Part shown: positions 1-8,715 of the stretch, piece after piece | Numbering within the stretch: the first letter of the stretch is position 1 | Layout of the letters: every line of letters begins with the position of its first letter | Assembly: GCF_002259795.1 (NCBI RefSeq) | Contig: NZ_MWXA01000006.1 | Span: 1 to 64,000 of the forward strand | Direction of reading: 5' to 3' | DNA length: 64,000 bases | Source: Bifidobacterium aquikefiri | Lineage (GTDB): Bacteria; Actinomycetota; Actinomycetes; Actinomycetales; Bifidobacteriaceae | Position numbers and translations under genes: made by a program | Notes under the pieces: generated by a model | Told to the model about the DNA's origin: nothing | Databases searched by the model: none | What the model saw: only the letters and a program-made list of their open reading frames with translations

Positions 1-543
1 TCGCGTGGGCTTACCGGCGTGCGCCTGGTGACCGGCGACCGGTGCGCCGGACTGGTGAACACCGTCAGTGAACTCCTGCCACAGGCCCGCTACCAGCGGT
101 GCATGGTGCACTTCATGCGCAACGTGCTCTCGAAAGTCTCCCCTCGTCACACCCGATGGGCCGGGGACGCGCTCAAGGCCGTGTTCGCGATGGAATCACG
201 CGAATCGGCGTTGGCCAAGGCCGAGCAGGTCGCCACCGAGATGGAGGAGCGGAAACTCAGGGAGGCCGCCAAGTGCCTGCGCGAGGGCATCGACGAGACC
301 ACCACGTACCTGCTCAAGGATTACCCGGTCGAGCATCGCCGGCGCATCCGAACGAACAACATGATCGAACGGTTGAACCGGGAGATCCGCAGGAGAACCC
401 GCGTGGTGGGCGCTTTCCCGGATGGTAGATCGGCATTGATGCTCATCACTGCGAGAATCCGCTACGTCACCGGCAACCAGTGGTCGACCCGCCGCTACCT
501 GGACATGTCCCGACTCCACGACACCATACAGGAAGCGAACTGA
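1..543 (+). CDS. IS256-family (mutator type) transposase, C-terminal part, cut by the window edge
   Basis: The reading frame is open from base 1, so the true start lies outside the window. The fragment has the typical C-terminal half of IS256/mutator transposases: a conserved CMVHFMRN segment, a helical stretch, and the RTNNMIERLNREIRRRTRVV block that holds the last acidic catalytic residue of the DDE site. The ending, with a run like ALMLITARI and a short basic tail, is also usual. It would cut and paste its own element. The right terminal repeat follows at 571-594, so the 3' end of the element looks intact. Whether the missing 5' half is intact cannot be seen. Confidence 0.9.
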   Translation, partial: SRGLTGVRLVTGDRCAGLVNTVSELLPQARYQRCMVHFMRNVLSKVSPRHTRWAGDALKAVFAMESRESALAKAEQVATEMEERKLREAAKCLREGIDETTTYLLKDYPVEHRRRIRTNNMIERLNREIRRRTRVVGAFPDGRSALMLITARIRYVTGNQWSTRRYLDMSRLHDTIQEAN

Positions 544-570
544 CAACGCACACAGGAAACAAAAACCAAA

Positions 571-594
571 GTGCGCAAGAACCCGGGCACTACC
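571..594 (+). mobile_element. Probable right terminal repeat of the IS256-type element
   Basis: The last bases after the transposase stop read GTGCGCAAGAACCCGGGCAC followed by TACC. This has the look of an IS256-family right end: a GTG-rich inner part, then GGG-C-CTACC at the tip. Base composition changes abruptly to AT-rich just after it, which supports a boundary near 594. The matching left end is outside the window, so the repeat cannot be confirmed by comparison. Confidence 0.6.
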
Positions 595-861
595 AATATA
601 TGTAGGAAGCTGCTTGATACTTTTTTGCTCTATAAAATACCCATTAAGGATTCTCCATATAAGAGGCTGTCTATGCTTGAATATCCAGAATCCAAAAAAA
701 CCGAGTTATATAAATTTGTCAATGATTCTTCACATGTCACTGGGGATGGCTTTGATCCGTCTCTGGTCCCAGAAGCTAAAAGATGTGCAGGAATTCTATT
801 AGATCTCATCAAAACTACAGACGAGCAGCATTACAGATACATGGAAAACAATCTAGCCTAA
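571..861 (+). CDS. Hypothetical protein, probably the 3' remnant of a gene cut by the IS
   Basis: A 96-codon frame opens with GTG inside the IS terminal repeat, so its first eight or so codons come from the element. From 595 the DNA is clearly AT-richer than the neighbours. An internal ATG at 673 has AGAGG six bases upstream and would give a 62-residue protein (MLEYPESKKTELYKF...). I do not recognise the family. The simplest reading is a 3' gene remnant left by the IS insertion; a small acquired gene starting at 673 is the alternative. Its last bases overlap the end of the convergent HTH gene. Confidence 0.35.
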   Translation: MRKNPGTTNICRKLLDTFLLYKIPIKDSPYKRLSMLEYPESKKTELYKFVNDSSHVTGDGFDPSLVPEAKRCAGILLDLIKTTDEQHYRYMENNLA

Positions 862-1278
862 ATGAAGTGAATTGTCCGACCATTCGATTTGAGCGATGCT
901 GCCACTGATTCGATTATCTTTCTTGTCATTCTTCCGCTCGCAACTTAGCTGCTCAATTTGTTTCTTTATCGTCCACCGGTTGCTTGCCAACTGCCTTGCA
1001 ATCTCCGTTATCGTCACGCCCGCCGCATACTGCCGCCGAATGAACTCATCCTCTTCAGCTTTCCAATACCGCTTCCGCCTGGTCGGGACAGAAACAGTTG
1101 GAACCACCTGAGGAGCCGGCGGCAAGCCATCAAACAGCTTCGCCACCTCTTGGCAATCGCGCAGTATCATTTCTTTGTCCGAGTAGTCCAGACACAGCGG
1201 CACACAACCGAAACCAATGCCATGCAATGGCCTGCTCCTAGGTGGGAGCCGCGCGTCCCTGCTTCCACAGATTCCCAC
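853..1278 (-). CDS. Small helix-turn-helix protein (Myb/SANT-like)
   Basis: The 141-codon frame has a basic region (TRRKRYWKAEEDEFI) followed by GVTITEIARQLASNRWTIKK, which fits a Myb/SANT or resolvase-type helix-turn-helix: a W-acidic-EF helix, then a TxxEIAxxL recognition region. DNA binding is therefore likely; the target is unknown. The first 36 residues look unlike protein and have no ribosome site, so the real start may be the ATG at 1170 (105 residues), which also lacks a good site. It lies next to IS debris and may be accessory or a decaying gene. Confidence 0.45.
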   Translation of the reverse strand: MGICGSRDARLPPRSRPLHGIGFGCVPLCLDYSDKEMILRDCQEVAKLFDGLPPAPQVVPTVSVPTRRKRYWKAEEDEFIRRQYAAGVTITEIARQLASNRWTIKKQIEQLSCERKNDKKDNRISGSIAQIEWSDNSLHLG

Positions 1279-1314
1279 CGATTCTGAAAGCAGGGGCGTT
1301 AGCTGTAATGTGGT

Positions 1315-2610
1315 TCAGATTCGTGCAGCCCACTGTGGGAATGCGTTCAGTCCCGCGTATTCGGCGGATTCACCAAGGTGTTCCTCAATTCTCAGAAGCT
1401 GGTTGTATTTCGCAACGCGTTCACCACGCGCAGGAGCACCGGACTTGAGCTGCATGGCATTGGCGCCTACGGCAAGATCGGCTATTGTCGCATCGGTGGT
1501 CTCACCGGAACGGTGGGACACCATGGTGGTCAATCCGTTGCGATTGGCGAGTTTGATCGCTTCAAGGGTCTCGGTCACCGTTCCTATCTGGTTGAGTTTG
1601 ATGAGCGTGGAATTGGCCGTATGTTCGCGAATTGCTCGGGCTAGGAATTTCGGATTGGTCACGAAGATATCGTCTCCCATCACCTGCACCCTATCTCCGA
1701 TCTTGGCTGTAAGGGATTGGAAATCATCCCACGCATTCTCATCAAATGGATCCTCGATGGATGCGATGGGATATTCGTCGATCAGGCTCTCGTAGAACCG
1801 AGCCATGTCCTGCGCGCTGGCCTTCGAACCATCAAAGTCATAGACATCGTTCTCCTTGTCATAGAACTCTGATGCAGCTGAATCGAAGCAGATGGCGATC
1901 TGGCGTCCCGGTTCATAACCGGCTCTTTCGATGGCCTCGATCAGAAGATCGAAGGCCTCTCTATTGGACTTGAGGTTCGGTGCGAAACCACCCTCATCGC
2001 CCAATCCGGTTTCAAGTCCCTTGTCGATCAGAACCTTCTTTAACGCATGATAAGACTCGACATTGGCCCGCAACGCCTCATGGTAGGAATCAAACCCCAG
2101 GGGCGTAAACATGAATTCCTGAATGTCCACATTGGAAGAGACGGCATGGACTCCTCCGTTGAGCACGTTCATCGCAGTGACGGGAATGACATGTCCGTTG
2201 GCACCACCAATATACCGATACAGCGGCAGATGTGCCGAAGCAGCAGAAGCATGCAGCGCAGCCAGTGATACTCCCAATATGGCATTGGCGCCAAGCCGAG
2301 ATTTGTTGTCAGTCCCATCCAGACCGATCAACGTCTCATCCACCTGCCGTTGATCGCAAGCATCGAACCCGACCAACGCCTTGGCTATCTCACCGTTTAT
2401 TCCAGAAACAACAGTTCGCACACCCTTGCCGTCGTAACGCTTGGGATCACCATCACGTTTTTCGTTGGCCTCGTTCTCTCCGGTCGATGCACCGGAAGGA
2501 ACAGATCCAAGGCCGTATGAACCATCCTCCAGAACCATTTCAACTTCCAGTGTCGGGTTGCCGCGGGAATCAAGAATCTCGCGTGCGTGAATATTCGAAA
2601 TGTTACTCAT
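1315..2610 (-). CDS. eno: Enolase
   Basis: Phosphopyruvate hydratase converts 2-phosphoglycerate to phosphoenolpyruvate in lower glycolysis and, in bifidobacteria, in the last part of the bifid shunt. The 431-residue protein has normal family length. Visible hallmarks are the N-terminal [16 protein letters not shown] motif, GASTGx[12 protein letters not shown], the metal-site region SIEDPFDE and GDDIFVTN, the catalytic lysine in LIKLNQIGT, and SHRSGETTD. The ATG at 2610 has GAAGGAAC about 8 bases upstream. It is followed on the same strand by nothing but the accessory HTH gene, and ppa lies upstream on the same strand. Confidence 0.98.
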   Translation of the reverse strand: MSNISNIHAREILDSRGNPTLEVEMVLEDGSYGLGSVPSGASTGENEANEKRDGDPKRYDGKGVRTVVSGINGEIAKALVGFDACDQRQVDETLIGLDGTDNKSRLGANAILGVSLAALHASAASAHLPLYRYIGGANGHVIPVTAMNVLNGGVHAVSSNVDIQEFMFTPLGFDSYHEALRANVESYHALKKVLIDKGLETGLGDEGGFAPNLKSNREAFDLLIEAIERAGYEPGRQIAICFDSAASEFYDKENDVYDFDGSKASAQDMARFYESLIDEYPIASIEDPFDENAWDDFQSLTAKIGDRVQVMGDDIFVTNPKFLARAIREHTANSTLIKLNQIGTVTETLEAIKLANRNGLTTMVSHRSGETTDATIADLAVGANAMQLKSGAPARGERVAKYNQLLRIEEHLGESAEYAGLNAFPQWAARI

Positions 2611-2691
2611 AATAGTGTTCCTTCATTCTTGTACAGTATTGTCATTCATAGGATTGGGCTGCTTCTCTGCAGCAGTGTGCCAGATCACTCA

Positions 2692-3195
2692 TCAATTGAA
2701 ATTGTTGTGACTCGCCCTTTCGAATGCATCAGCGATTTCTTGCTGCGCAGCCTTCATATCAGACCAGAGCATATGAGAGTCGACATGCTTGCCTGGTTCC
2801 ATCGATTTGTAATTGGAAAAGAAATGTTGGATTTCTGACCTCTTCCAGGAACTGATATCGTTCAGATCCTGCACGCCGTCATACCTGATATCGTCAGGCA
2901 CACAGATGATCTTCGGATCAGGTCCGTGCTCATCGGTCGTGACGAACATTGCGATGGGACGGACGTCAATCAGGCAGCCTGGGAACACCGGTATCTCATC
3001 AAGCACCAAAGCGTCAAGAGGATCACCGTCTTCCCCCAAGGTATCCTCGATATACCCGTAATCTGCGGGATAACACATGGACGTGAACAGTGCACGATCC
3101 AATCTGATTCGACCCGTTGCATGGTCCATCTCATACTTGTTGCGCTGTCCACGTGGTATCTCCACAAGGACGGACAAGGTTTTCATTGCGCTCAT
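2692..3195 (-). CDS. ppa: Inorganic pyrophosphatase, family I
   Basis: This soluble enzyme hydrolyses pyrophosphate and pulls biosynthetic reactions forward. The sequence starts VEIPRGQRNKYE and has MCYPADYGYIEDT, then the signature GEDGDPLDALVL with the metal-binding aspartates. At 167 residues it is the usual length for prokaryotic family I enzymes. I chose the ATG at 3195 because AGGAGG lies 4-9 bases upstream; an in-frame ATG at 3216 would place that ribosome site inside the gene. It is on the same strand as eno, 81 bases upstream of it. Confidence 0.97.
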   Translation of the reverse strand: MSAMKTLSVLVEIPRGQRNKYEMDHATGRIRLDRALFTSMCYPADYGYIEDTLGEDGDPLDALVLDEIPVFPGCLIDVRPIAMFVTTDEHGPDPKIICVPDDIRYDGVQDLNDISSWKRSEIQHFFSNYKSMEPGKHVDSHMLWSDMKAAQQEIADAFERASHNNFN

Positions 3196-3354
3196 ATTCC
3201 TCCTCTCGTTGTGCAAAGATGAGGAGGTAAAAAAACAGACTCCTGCATCTCTGCAGAAGTCATCAGCCTAACGGCGGTTCAGACTCTCAACGTTATTATG
3301 CTGAAAAGTCCAAGGGTAACTTCATACCCACGACCACAAGTGTATCAGACATTG

Positions 3355-3831
3355 TCAGTTCTCATATTGGCCAGCAAGCGGAACGGTAAGAATCGCAATG
3401 TGCTGAGTGTGTGCCAAACGCAATGAGACCGAACCATTGGCCCACTCCTGCAATGCTGCTAAGGCACCCCTTTCACGAGTTCCAACCACAATCATCGATG
3501 CATCATGACTGTGCGCAAACTTCGCAAGCTCCTTCACGGGATCTCCAGCCATAAGATGATATTCCGCATCAATGCCGGCATCGCGGGCAATCCTGAGCAC
3601 ATGCTCAGAAAGTCGTGACGAGTCTTCACGCCATGTTTCACTCATGCTGTCGGAATCCAAAGGCTCCATATGACCGTTCTCTTCGGTCAGCGTGGAATTC
3701 ACATACACCAGATGCAGCGTTGAAGCCGCCATCGAGGCAGCCATCCTGCATGCCTCTTCCACGACACGATCGGGTTGCCCCGGGATGACTCCAACAATTA
3801 TCGAAGATGAACCTAGCTTGGCATCATGCAT
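3355..3831 (-). CDS. Universal stress protein family (UspA) domain protein
   Basis: A single Usp domain of 158 residues. It begins with a hydrophobic strand (SSIIVGVIPG), has an alpha-helical middle with a loop rich in acidic residues, and ends with the ATP-binding-type loop region MIVVGTRERGALAALQEW followed by NGSVSLRLAHTQHIAILTVP. This GTR-rG-x9-GS pattern is typical of nucleotide-binding Usp members. The ATG at 3831 has AAGGAGG eight bases upstream. It is divergent from the fluoride-responsive crcB pair and probably separately regulated. Confidence 0.88.
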   Translation of the reverse strand: MHDAKLGSSSIIVGVIPGQPDRVVEEACRMAASMAASTLHLVYVNSTLTEENGHMEPLDSDSMSETWREDSSRLSEHVLRIARDAGIDAEYHLMAGDPVKELAKFAHSHDASMIVVGTRERGALAALQEWANGSVSLRLAHTQHIAILTVPLAGQYEN

Positions 3832-3983
3832 AATAATCCTCCTTGTGCTTGTCTCATGGCAGGGGCTATCAGCATACGGGCGGTTCGAATCGGCAGATTC
3901 AGGCGGGCTCCATCACCTCACAACACGATATCACCCATAGCTGTGAATGCAGATGGTATACTTTCTCACTGTTGTATTGTCTT

Positions 3984-4064
3984 CTGGCGATGGAACCCGC
4001 CGAGATACCAGGATCTCCATAAGATTTCGGTTGTCTGAACCGCACATGCTGATAGTTCCTACGT
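3984..4064 (+). promoter_or_regulatory. Fluoride riboswitch (crcB motif)
   Basis: The segment has the fluoride-riboswitch hallmarks: GGCG at 3986-3989 pairs with CGCC at 3998-4001; the loop holds GGAAC (3992-3996), which can form the pseudoknot with GTTCC (4055-4059); and the 3' signature CTGATAGTTCCTACG follows. Between them sit two hairpins, GAGAT/ATCTC at 4002-4017 and CGGTT/AACCG at 4028-4042, so the middle is larger than in the compact published examples. It lies directly before two CrcB genes, the classical target. No T-run follows, so control of translation rather than termination is likely. Confidence 0.88.
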
Positions 4065-4146
4065 ACGGGTAGTGCCTTACACCCAACGGCCATTCACCGG
4101 CCATCCAAGGTCAGTTGCACTGCCCCAGATGCGAGGGAGAAACAGT

Positions 4147-4614
4147 TTGCGAGAAACACACAAAGATCTAGAAGAAAGCTTCAGCAAGAGGCACCCGCGG
4201 CTCCATACCGCTCCTGCAGTTTTCGTCGGAGGCGTGATGGGCACCGCGATACGTGCTGCATTAAGCGGAATGCAGTCTTCGAACTGGACATGGCCGTGGG
4301 TGACGTTCTGCATCAACATGGTGGGTTCCACGCTATTGGGATTCCTCCTTGAATATCTTGCTGGCACCGGCAACGATGTCGGTGCACGCCAATCGTTCCG
4401 TCTCTTCGTCGGAACCGGCATCATAGGTGGATTTACAACATATGGGACCTTCATTTTGGAGGCAGACACCAGGTTGTTGGGTGCACATCTATTACTTGGA
4501 CTCTCATATGCCGCAGTAAGCATCGTGCTTGGCCTGGTATTCGCAGGATGCGGCGTCAGACTTGCGTCGCTCTGTATCCACCAGGGCAGTCGAAAGGTTG
4601 GCAATAGCCGATGA
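4147..4614 (+). CDS. crcB: Fluoride channel/exporter CrcB (Fluc), first subunit
   Basis: Small four-helix membrane protein that lets fluoride out of the cell. Visible motifs are VGGVMGTAIRAALS in helix 1, NMVGSTLLGFLLEY in helix 2 and the signature GTGIIGGFTTYGTFILE in helix 3. The start is uncertain. I prefer TTG at 4147 because GAGGGAG lies about 9 bases upstream (155 residues); a GTG at 4072 just after the riboswitch and an ATG at 4129 are in frame but lack a good ribosome site. The stop overlaps the start of the second subunit by four bases, so the two are translationally coupled and may form a hetero-dimer. Confidence 0.92.
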   Translation: MRETHKDLEESFSKRHPRLHTAPAVFVGGVMGTAIRAALSGMQSSNWTWPWVTFCINMVGSTLLGFLLEYLAGTGNDVGARQSFRLFVGTGIIGGFTTYGTFILEADTRLLGAHLLLGLSYAAVSIVLGLVFAGCGVRLASLCIHQGSRKVGNSR

Positions 4615-5000
4615 GCACACAATCCGCACTTATGTTCACGCTCATGGCACTATGCGGCGGCGTGGGAGCCGTATGCAGATTCCTTGTGGACTCCACAGTG
4701 AACAAGCGCAACAGATTGAACTTCCCATTGGGAACCATCGTGGTGAACATGTCTGCCTGTCTGCTCCTTGGGCTGCTCACGGGATGGGTCTCATCATGGA
4801 ATGCAACGGATGCGCAGCTCATCAAATTCATACTGGGCACAGGTCTACTGGGTGGGTACTCCACTTTTTCCACAGCCAGCGTCGAAGGATACCGCCTCAT
4901 CCAGCACCAGCACTATCTACGAGCGCTCACCCATACTGGAGGCATGCTCGTGATCAGCCTGGGCGCAGGAATTCTTGGCGTATGGCTTGGCTCCCTATAG
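4611..5000 (+). CDS. crcB: Fluoride channel/exporter CrcB (Fluc), second subunit
   Basis: Second four-helix Fluc protein, 129 residues, with the family motifs VVNMSACLLLGLL and GTGLLGGYSTFSTASVEG. It begins at an ATG that overlaps the stop of the first crcB (ATGA). Paired genes are known in many Gram-positive bacteria, where the two proteins form a hetero-dimeric channel with antiparallel topology. Together with the riboswitch at 3984-4064 the two genes make a complete fluoride-resistance unit. It converges on the tetR gene, 86 bases away. Confidence 0.93.
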   Translation: MSTQSALMFTLMALCGGVGAVCRFLVDSTVNKRNRLNFPLGTIVVNMSACLLLGLLTGWVSSWNATDAQLIKFILGTGLLGGYSTFSTASVEGYRLIQHQHYLRALTHTGGMLVISLGAGILGVWLGSL

Positions 5001-5086
5001 CATGCATCCATGAAATCCGAGAGATATCAGACTTGTGGCTCAATTGCACGCATGCTTCATGGCATATTGCTACGCTGACTCACTGC

Positions 5087-5824
5087 TTACTCGTCGGATG
5101 ATGGAGTCTGTACTGACGGAGTGTGTGCCGGTGGAGTGTGTGCCGACGGTGCTTGTGCCGACGGTGCCTGTGCCGACGGATCCGCTGCCGATGGAGGGGT
5201 GGGCAGGTCAAGCATGGCGAAGAGAGCTTTTTGAGCCAGACATTCCATATCAAGATCATTTTCCAGAAGCCACTGAATCTGAAGTCCATCCAAAAGGGCC
5301 TGCAACAGTCGCGCGACATCCTCTGGAGGAACTATTGGTGGAATATGCCGGGATTTGTAAAGCGTGATGGCGGCCTGACCCACCAAAGCCCGCTCGATCA
5401 TCCCCCGCTCCTTGAAATACTTATACGCGCAGCTCTCAGAATCCGCAGCCTTCACCGACATATGTGCATACAGTTCGACAAGCCCCGGAGTTTTCTGGTT
5501 CCGCGCTATGATGCCAAGCGCATGGGTCACAGGGTTATTGGCATTCTCCGGCCGAACAGTCTCAGGATCTTTCAGATTTTCTTCAGTGAACTTGCTTGCA
5601 ACCAAATCCGCTGCGTCACGTTCGCGCAACACCTGAACCAGCAAATCATCAATCGAATCGAAGTAATGAAGAACTCCCGCCTCGGTGATCCCAACAGCCT
5701 TCGAAATCTTCGACAATGTTGTTTGATCGAACCCCTCGACGGCAACAATGTTCAGGGCTTCGTCAAGAATCTGCTTCCGCCTGGCTTCACCCTTATGGTA
5801 TGTTCCGCGCGCGTTGCTCGCCAT
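5087..5824 (-). CDS. TetR-family transcriptional regulator with a C-terminal pentapeptide-repeat tail
   Basis: Residues 10-60 form a standard TetR helix-turn-helix (RRKQILDEALNIVAVEGF, then TTLSKISKAVGITEAGVLHYF). The middle is the helical ligand and dimer domain. The last 35 residues are a low-complexity tail of PSAQA/PSAHT/PSVQT pentapeptides encoded by 15-bp repeats. The ATG at 5824 has GGAGGAA about 12 bases upstream. Its target is unknown; the divergent direction has no gene close by, and nhaA, on the same strand and upstream, is a possible target. Length 245 residues is above the family norm because of the tail. Confidence 0.9.
   Translation of the reverse strand: MASNARGTYHKGEARRKQILDEALNIVAVEGFDQTTLSKISKAVGITEAGVLHYFDSIDDLLVQVLRERDAADLVASKFTEENLKDPETVRPENANNPVTHALGIIARNQKTPGLVELYAHMSVKAADSESCAYKYFKERGMIERALVGQAAITLYKSRHIPPIVPPEDVARLLQALLDGLQIQWLLENDLDMECLAQKALFAMLDLPTPPSAADPSAQAPSAQAPSAHTPPAHTPSVQTPSSDE
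5112..5192 (+). repeat. 15-bp tandem repeats inside the tetR 3' end
   Basis: On the plus strand units of the type TGTGCCGACGGTGCC recur about five times with small changes. They lie fully inside the tetR reading frame and keep it open, giving five-residue units PSAxx. Such repeats can change copy number by slippage without a frameshift. Confidence 0.8.
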
Positions 5825-5986
5825 AAAACGATCATTCCTCCACTGTTTTGGTCAAACCCCACATCTCATAGATTACGCCATGCGTTATCGAAATCAGGCT
5901 TTCTAGCTGAGAGAGCAAGGCACGTCCACCGGCATAGCGACCGCCACGAAACGAATGTGCACCATACTTTCGCACTTTTGGAATCC

Positions 5987-7225
5987 CTATTGTCGCACGG
6001 CACCTGAATCGTTGCCTTGCACCAGCCTGCTTCGCCTGTACCGTACGCATATCTGCAGGATCAGTGCCCCAATCGAGGCCGAAAGCAGCGAGCCAACAAG
6101 TACCCCGATCTTGGATTCGTCATCTAGGGCGCTGCGCGCACCAAAGGCAAGCTCTCCAATCAGCATGGAAACCGTAAAACCGATCCCCGCAACAAACCCC
6201 ATGCCTATCATCTCTGACCATCGCAGGCCCTTGGGCAGCGAAAGAACCGGAAGTCGTGTCAGCACAAAGGTGGTTCCGGTTATGCCAAGCATCTTGCCTA
6301 AGGTCAAAGCAGCAACGATTGCTAGCGTCACAGGTTCTTGAAGCCGCAATGCCAGCCCAGACCAGCCACCGACATTCACACCCGCTGCGAAGAAGGCAAA
6401 AATCGGAACAATCAGCAACTTCGAATAGGGTGCAAGCTTTCTTGCCAGCATTCGAGCCATCGAATTCTGGCCCTTCCAAGGCGCGCTTGCAGGAACACAC
6501 AGTCCAAGTGCCACGCCACAAATAGTTGGATGAATCCCTGATGCATGCACGAGTACCCAGGCAATCCCTGCCAGAGGAACAACAATGAGCGGCGACGTGA
6601 TGCCCTTCCTGAGCAGAAATGCGAATAATGCGAGCGCGCCCAACGCCAGCAATAACGGCAATGCATGAATGCCCGCCGTGTAATAGAACGCAATGATAGC
6701 GATGCCGATCAAATCATCAACGACGGCCAAGGTCAGCAGGAACGCGCGCAATTGATGCGGCAGGCCCTTGCCAACCACTGCAAGGATCGAAACTGCAAAG
6801 GCAATATCCGTTGCCGTGGGCACGGCCCAACCATCAATTGCCCCGCCGCCGATTGGCATAACTGCAAGCACATAAATAACCGCGGGACAAACCACACCGC
6901 CACATGCAGCAGCAACCGGCAGAACCGCGATCTTCGGATCACGCAAAATCCCCGACACGAACTCTTCCTTCAGATCGAGTCCAACGGTAAAGAAAAACAC
7001 TGCAAGCAACCCATCCGTGATCCACTCTCGCAGCTGCAAATGCAAACCCAGGGCACCAAATCCACATTCAAACGAGCCAAGATCTTCGTACAGCGGCCAC
7101 AGCGGAGAATTCGCAACCGCCAACGCCGCCACTGCCGCAATGAGCAAAACGATGCCCGCACCTGCATCACTCGCGACCAAGCGCCTCACCCCAGTGGAGA
7201 TTGCTTGCAGCAGTCTTGAGATCAT
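5987..7225 (-). CDS. nhaA: Na+/H+ antiporter NhaA
   Basis: Integral membrane antiporter exchanging cytoplasmic sodium for protons, for pH and salt balance. The 412-residue protein has about 11-12 hydrophobic segments. The transport core is clear: PTATDIAFAV at 136-145 and LAVVDDLIGIAI at 166-177, carrying the aspartate pair needed for ion binding, plus FFFTVGLDLKEE near 77-88. The ATG at 7225 has AAGGAA eight bases upstream. It ends 162 bases from the start of the downstream tetR gene; the gap between holds no gene. Confidence 0.97.
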   Translation of the reverse strand: MISRLLQAISTGVRRLVASDAGAGIVLLIAAVAALAVANSPLWPLYEDLGSFECGFGALGLHLQLREWITDGLLAVFFFTVGLDLKEEFVSGILRDPKIAVLPVAAACGGVVCPAVIYVLAVMPIGGGAIDGWAVPTATDIAFAVSILAVVGKGLPHQLRAFLLTLAVVDDLIGIAIIAFYYTAGIHALPLLLALGALALFAFLLRKGITSPLIVVPLAGIAWVLVHASGIHPTICGVALGLCVPASAPWKGQNSMARMLARKLAPYSKLLIVPIFAFFAAGVNVGGWSGLALRLQEPVTLAIVAALTLGKMLGITGTTFVLTRLPVLSLPKGLRWSEMIGMGFVAGIGFTVSMLIGELAFGARSALDDESKIGVLVGSLLSASIGALILQICVRYRRSRLVQGNDSGAVRQ

Positions 7226-7396
7226 TGAAATTCCTTAATTCTTGATGACAGGTGCGCAAGGTTATCCTGCATATTGATGGCGATTGATGGTTCAACGACC
7301 TCACAGAAACTCAATTGCGCCCGCCTTGCAATCGTATCTGATTGCTGCTTCATCGACGTCATCATCATCTTTGCATGATATATGCCGCTGCCCTAC

Positions 7397-7879
7397 TCAA
7401 TGCCGTGGAAAGCTGCCGAGAACGCTGAGCTCATCCAGAGCGTCCAGATCCAAGACATGTTCCCATGGAGCAATCGCACCTTGAACAACGCGGAACAGCG
7501 GATTGCAACCGACCGGCATGGCTGTCATACTGCGATACGCCTTCGTATCTCGTTGTGACTCCTTGATCAGGAGCAACTGCCATTCATATGCAAGCTGCGC
7601 ATCGGAAACATCAATCGAAATGCTTGGATCCGGCATCTGGACGATGCGTTCTCGGTTGAAATGATATCCACGTCTATCTGCCTCATCGGCAACATACGAG
7701 AGAAACGTGGCAATGGATACAACGGGATCCGGCGTCTCTCGAAAGCGCGTGAGCTGCGGATGATGCACATAACCCTTTGTCTTTCCCAACAACACCGCCT
7801 GAGCCAATAGGGATTCTCGCCAACACGCCACCAGTGCCTTCGCATCAAGAGCAGCAGGGGTTACGCTCCACATTCTCAT
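7397..7879 (-). CDS. Pyrimidine dimer DNA glycosylase (T4 endonuclease V type)
   Basis: Residues after the chosen start read MRMWSVTPAALDAKALVACW, then RESLLAQAVLLGKTKGYVHH and PQLTRF, which match the Pyr_excise family (T4 endonuclease V and relatives) that removes cyclobutane pyrimidine dimers by base excision. The central part, ADEADRRGYHFNRERI, also fits. The ATG at 7879 is preferred because GGAGG lies 5-9 bases upstream; the longer in-frame start at 7900 would put that site inside the gene. At 160 residues it has family length. It is an alternative or extra to photolyase and UvrABC for UV damage. Confidence 0.82.
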   Translation of the reverse strand: MRMWSVTPAALDAKALVACWRESLLAQAVLLGKTKGYVHHPQLTRFRETPDPVVSIATFLSYVADEADRRGYHFNRERIVQMPDPSISIDVSDAQLAYEWQLLLIKESQRDTKAYRSMTAMPVGCNPLFRVVQGAIAPWEHVLDLDALDELSVLGSFPRH

Positions 7880-8016
7880 ATATCCTCCAGATGCGACCAT
7901 AATACGCGTTTCGCTGTTTCCTGCAAGAGCTTAGGCACGCGGCAAATCGTTGATTTTGGTATCTTTGAGTGTGATATAAGGAACAGTTTTCGAACCGAAA
8001 TCTCAACGACAGGGGA

Positions 8017-8715
8017 ATGATGACCAATCCATCGGCACCACATTTCGAAGATGACAACAATCATTCGGAAAACAACACACAGCAGAATTATCAGCACAAT
8101 CATGCTCAGGACCAATCTCAGAGCGAGCCGATCTCAGACCGATACAACTACACTGGCAGTGCGGCTGAGCAGGCAGAAAAAAATGGACAGAATGCCCATG
8201 CCGGACAAGGCAGTTATGCAGGCCAGAGCGCATACACCGGGCAGCAGGGTTCCTATGCCCCACAGAACCAGTATTCACAGCAGCAGACACCCAATCAAGG
8301 CGGAGCGTATGCGCCCGGTTATGGCCAGAATAATCAGTATGCGCCCAATGCTCAATATGCTCCCAACGCTCAGTATGCTCAGCAGAATCCGTATGCGCAG
8401 CCCGGCCAAAACCCTGGATATAACGCATACGGCCAACCAAGCTGGCAGACAAATCCGTACGGCGCACCTACTTCGGCAAAGTCGAAAATCGTTGCAGGAC
8501 TTCTCGCTATCTTCTTTGGAGTATTTGGTGTCCATAACTTCTACCTGGGAAGAACCGGTCGTGCGGTTGCGCAGCTGCTCATCAGCGTTCTGACCTTTGG
8601 TATCGGTGCGATTCCAGTGGAGATCTGGACAATCGTGGAAGGCATCCTCATTCTTGCCTCTCACCCCGGCAGTGCATGGCATCAGGATGCCATGGGATAT
8701 GAGCTGCAAGACTGA
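8017..8715 (+). CDS. TM2-domain membrane protein with a Gln/Asn/Tyr-rich N-terminus
   Basis: The first 150 residues are low-complexity and hydrophilic, rich in Gln, Asn, Tyr, Ala and Pro, with repeats such as QYAPNAQYAPNAQYAQQNPY. Residues about 155-225 form a TM2 domain: KSKIVAGLLAIFFGVFGVHN, then FYLGRTGRAVAQLL and GAIPVEIWTIVEG, two helices joined by a short polar turn. TM2 proteins are common in Gram-positive bacteria; their job is mostly unknown. AGGGGA is just upstream of two ATG codons (8017 and 8020), either of which could start translation. The gene stands alone. Confidence 0.88.
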   Translation: MMTNPSAPHFEDDNNHSENNTQQNYQHNHAQDQSQSEPISDRYNYTGSAAEQAEKNGQNAHAGQGSYAGQSAYTGQQGSYAPQNQYSQQQTPNQGGAYAPGYGQNNQYAPNAQYAPNAQYAQQNPYAQPGQNPGYNAYGQPSWQTNPYGAPTSAKSKIVAGLLAIFFGVFGVHNFYLGRTGRAVAQLLISVLTFGIGAIPVEIWTIVEGILILASHPGSAWHQDAMGYELQD

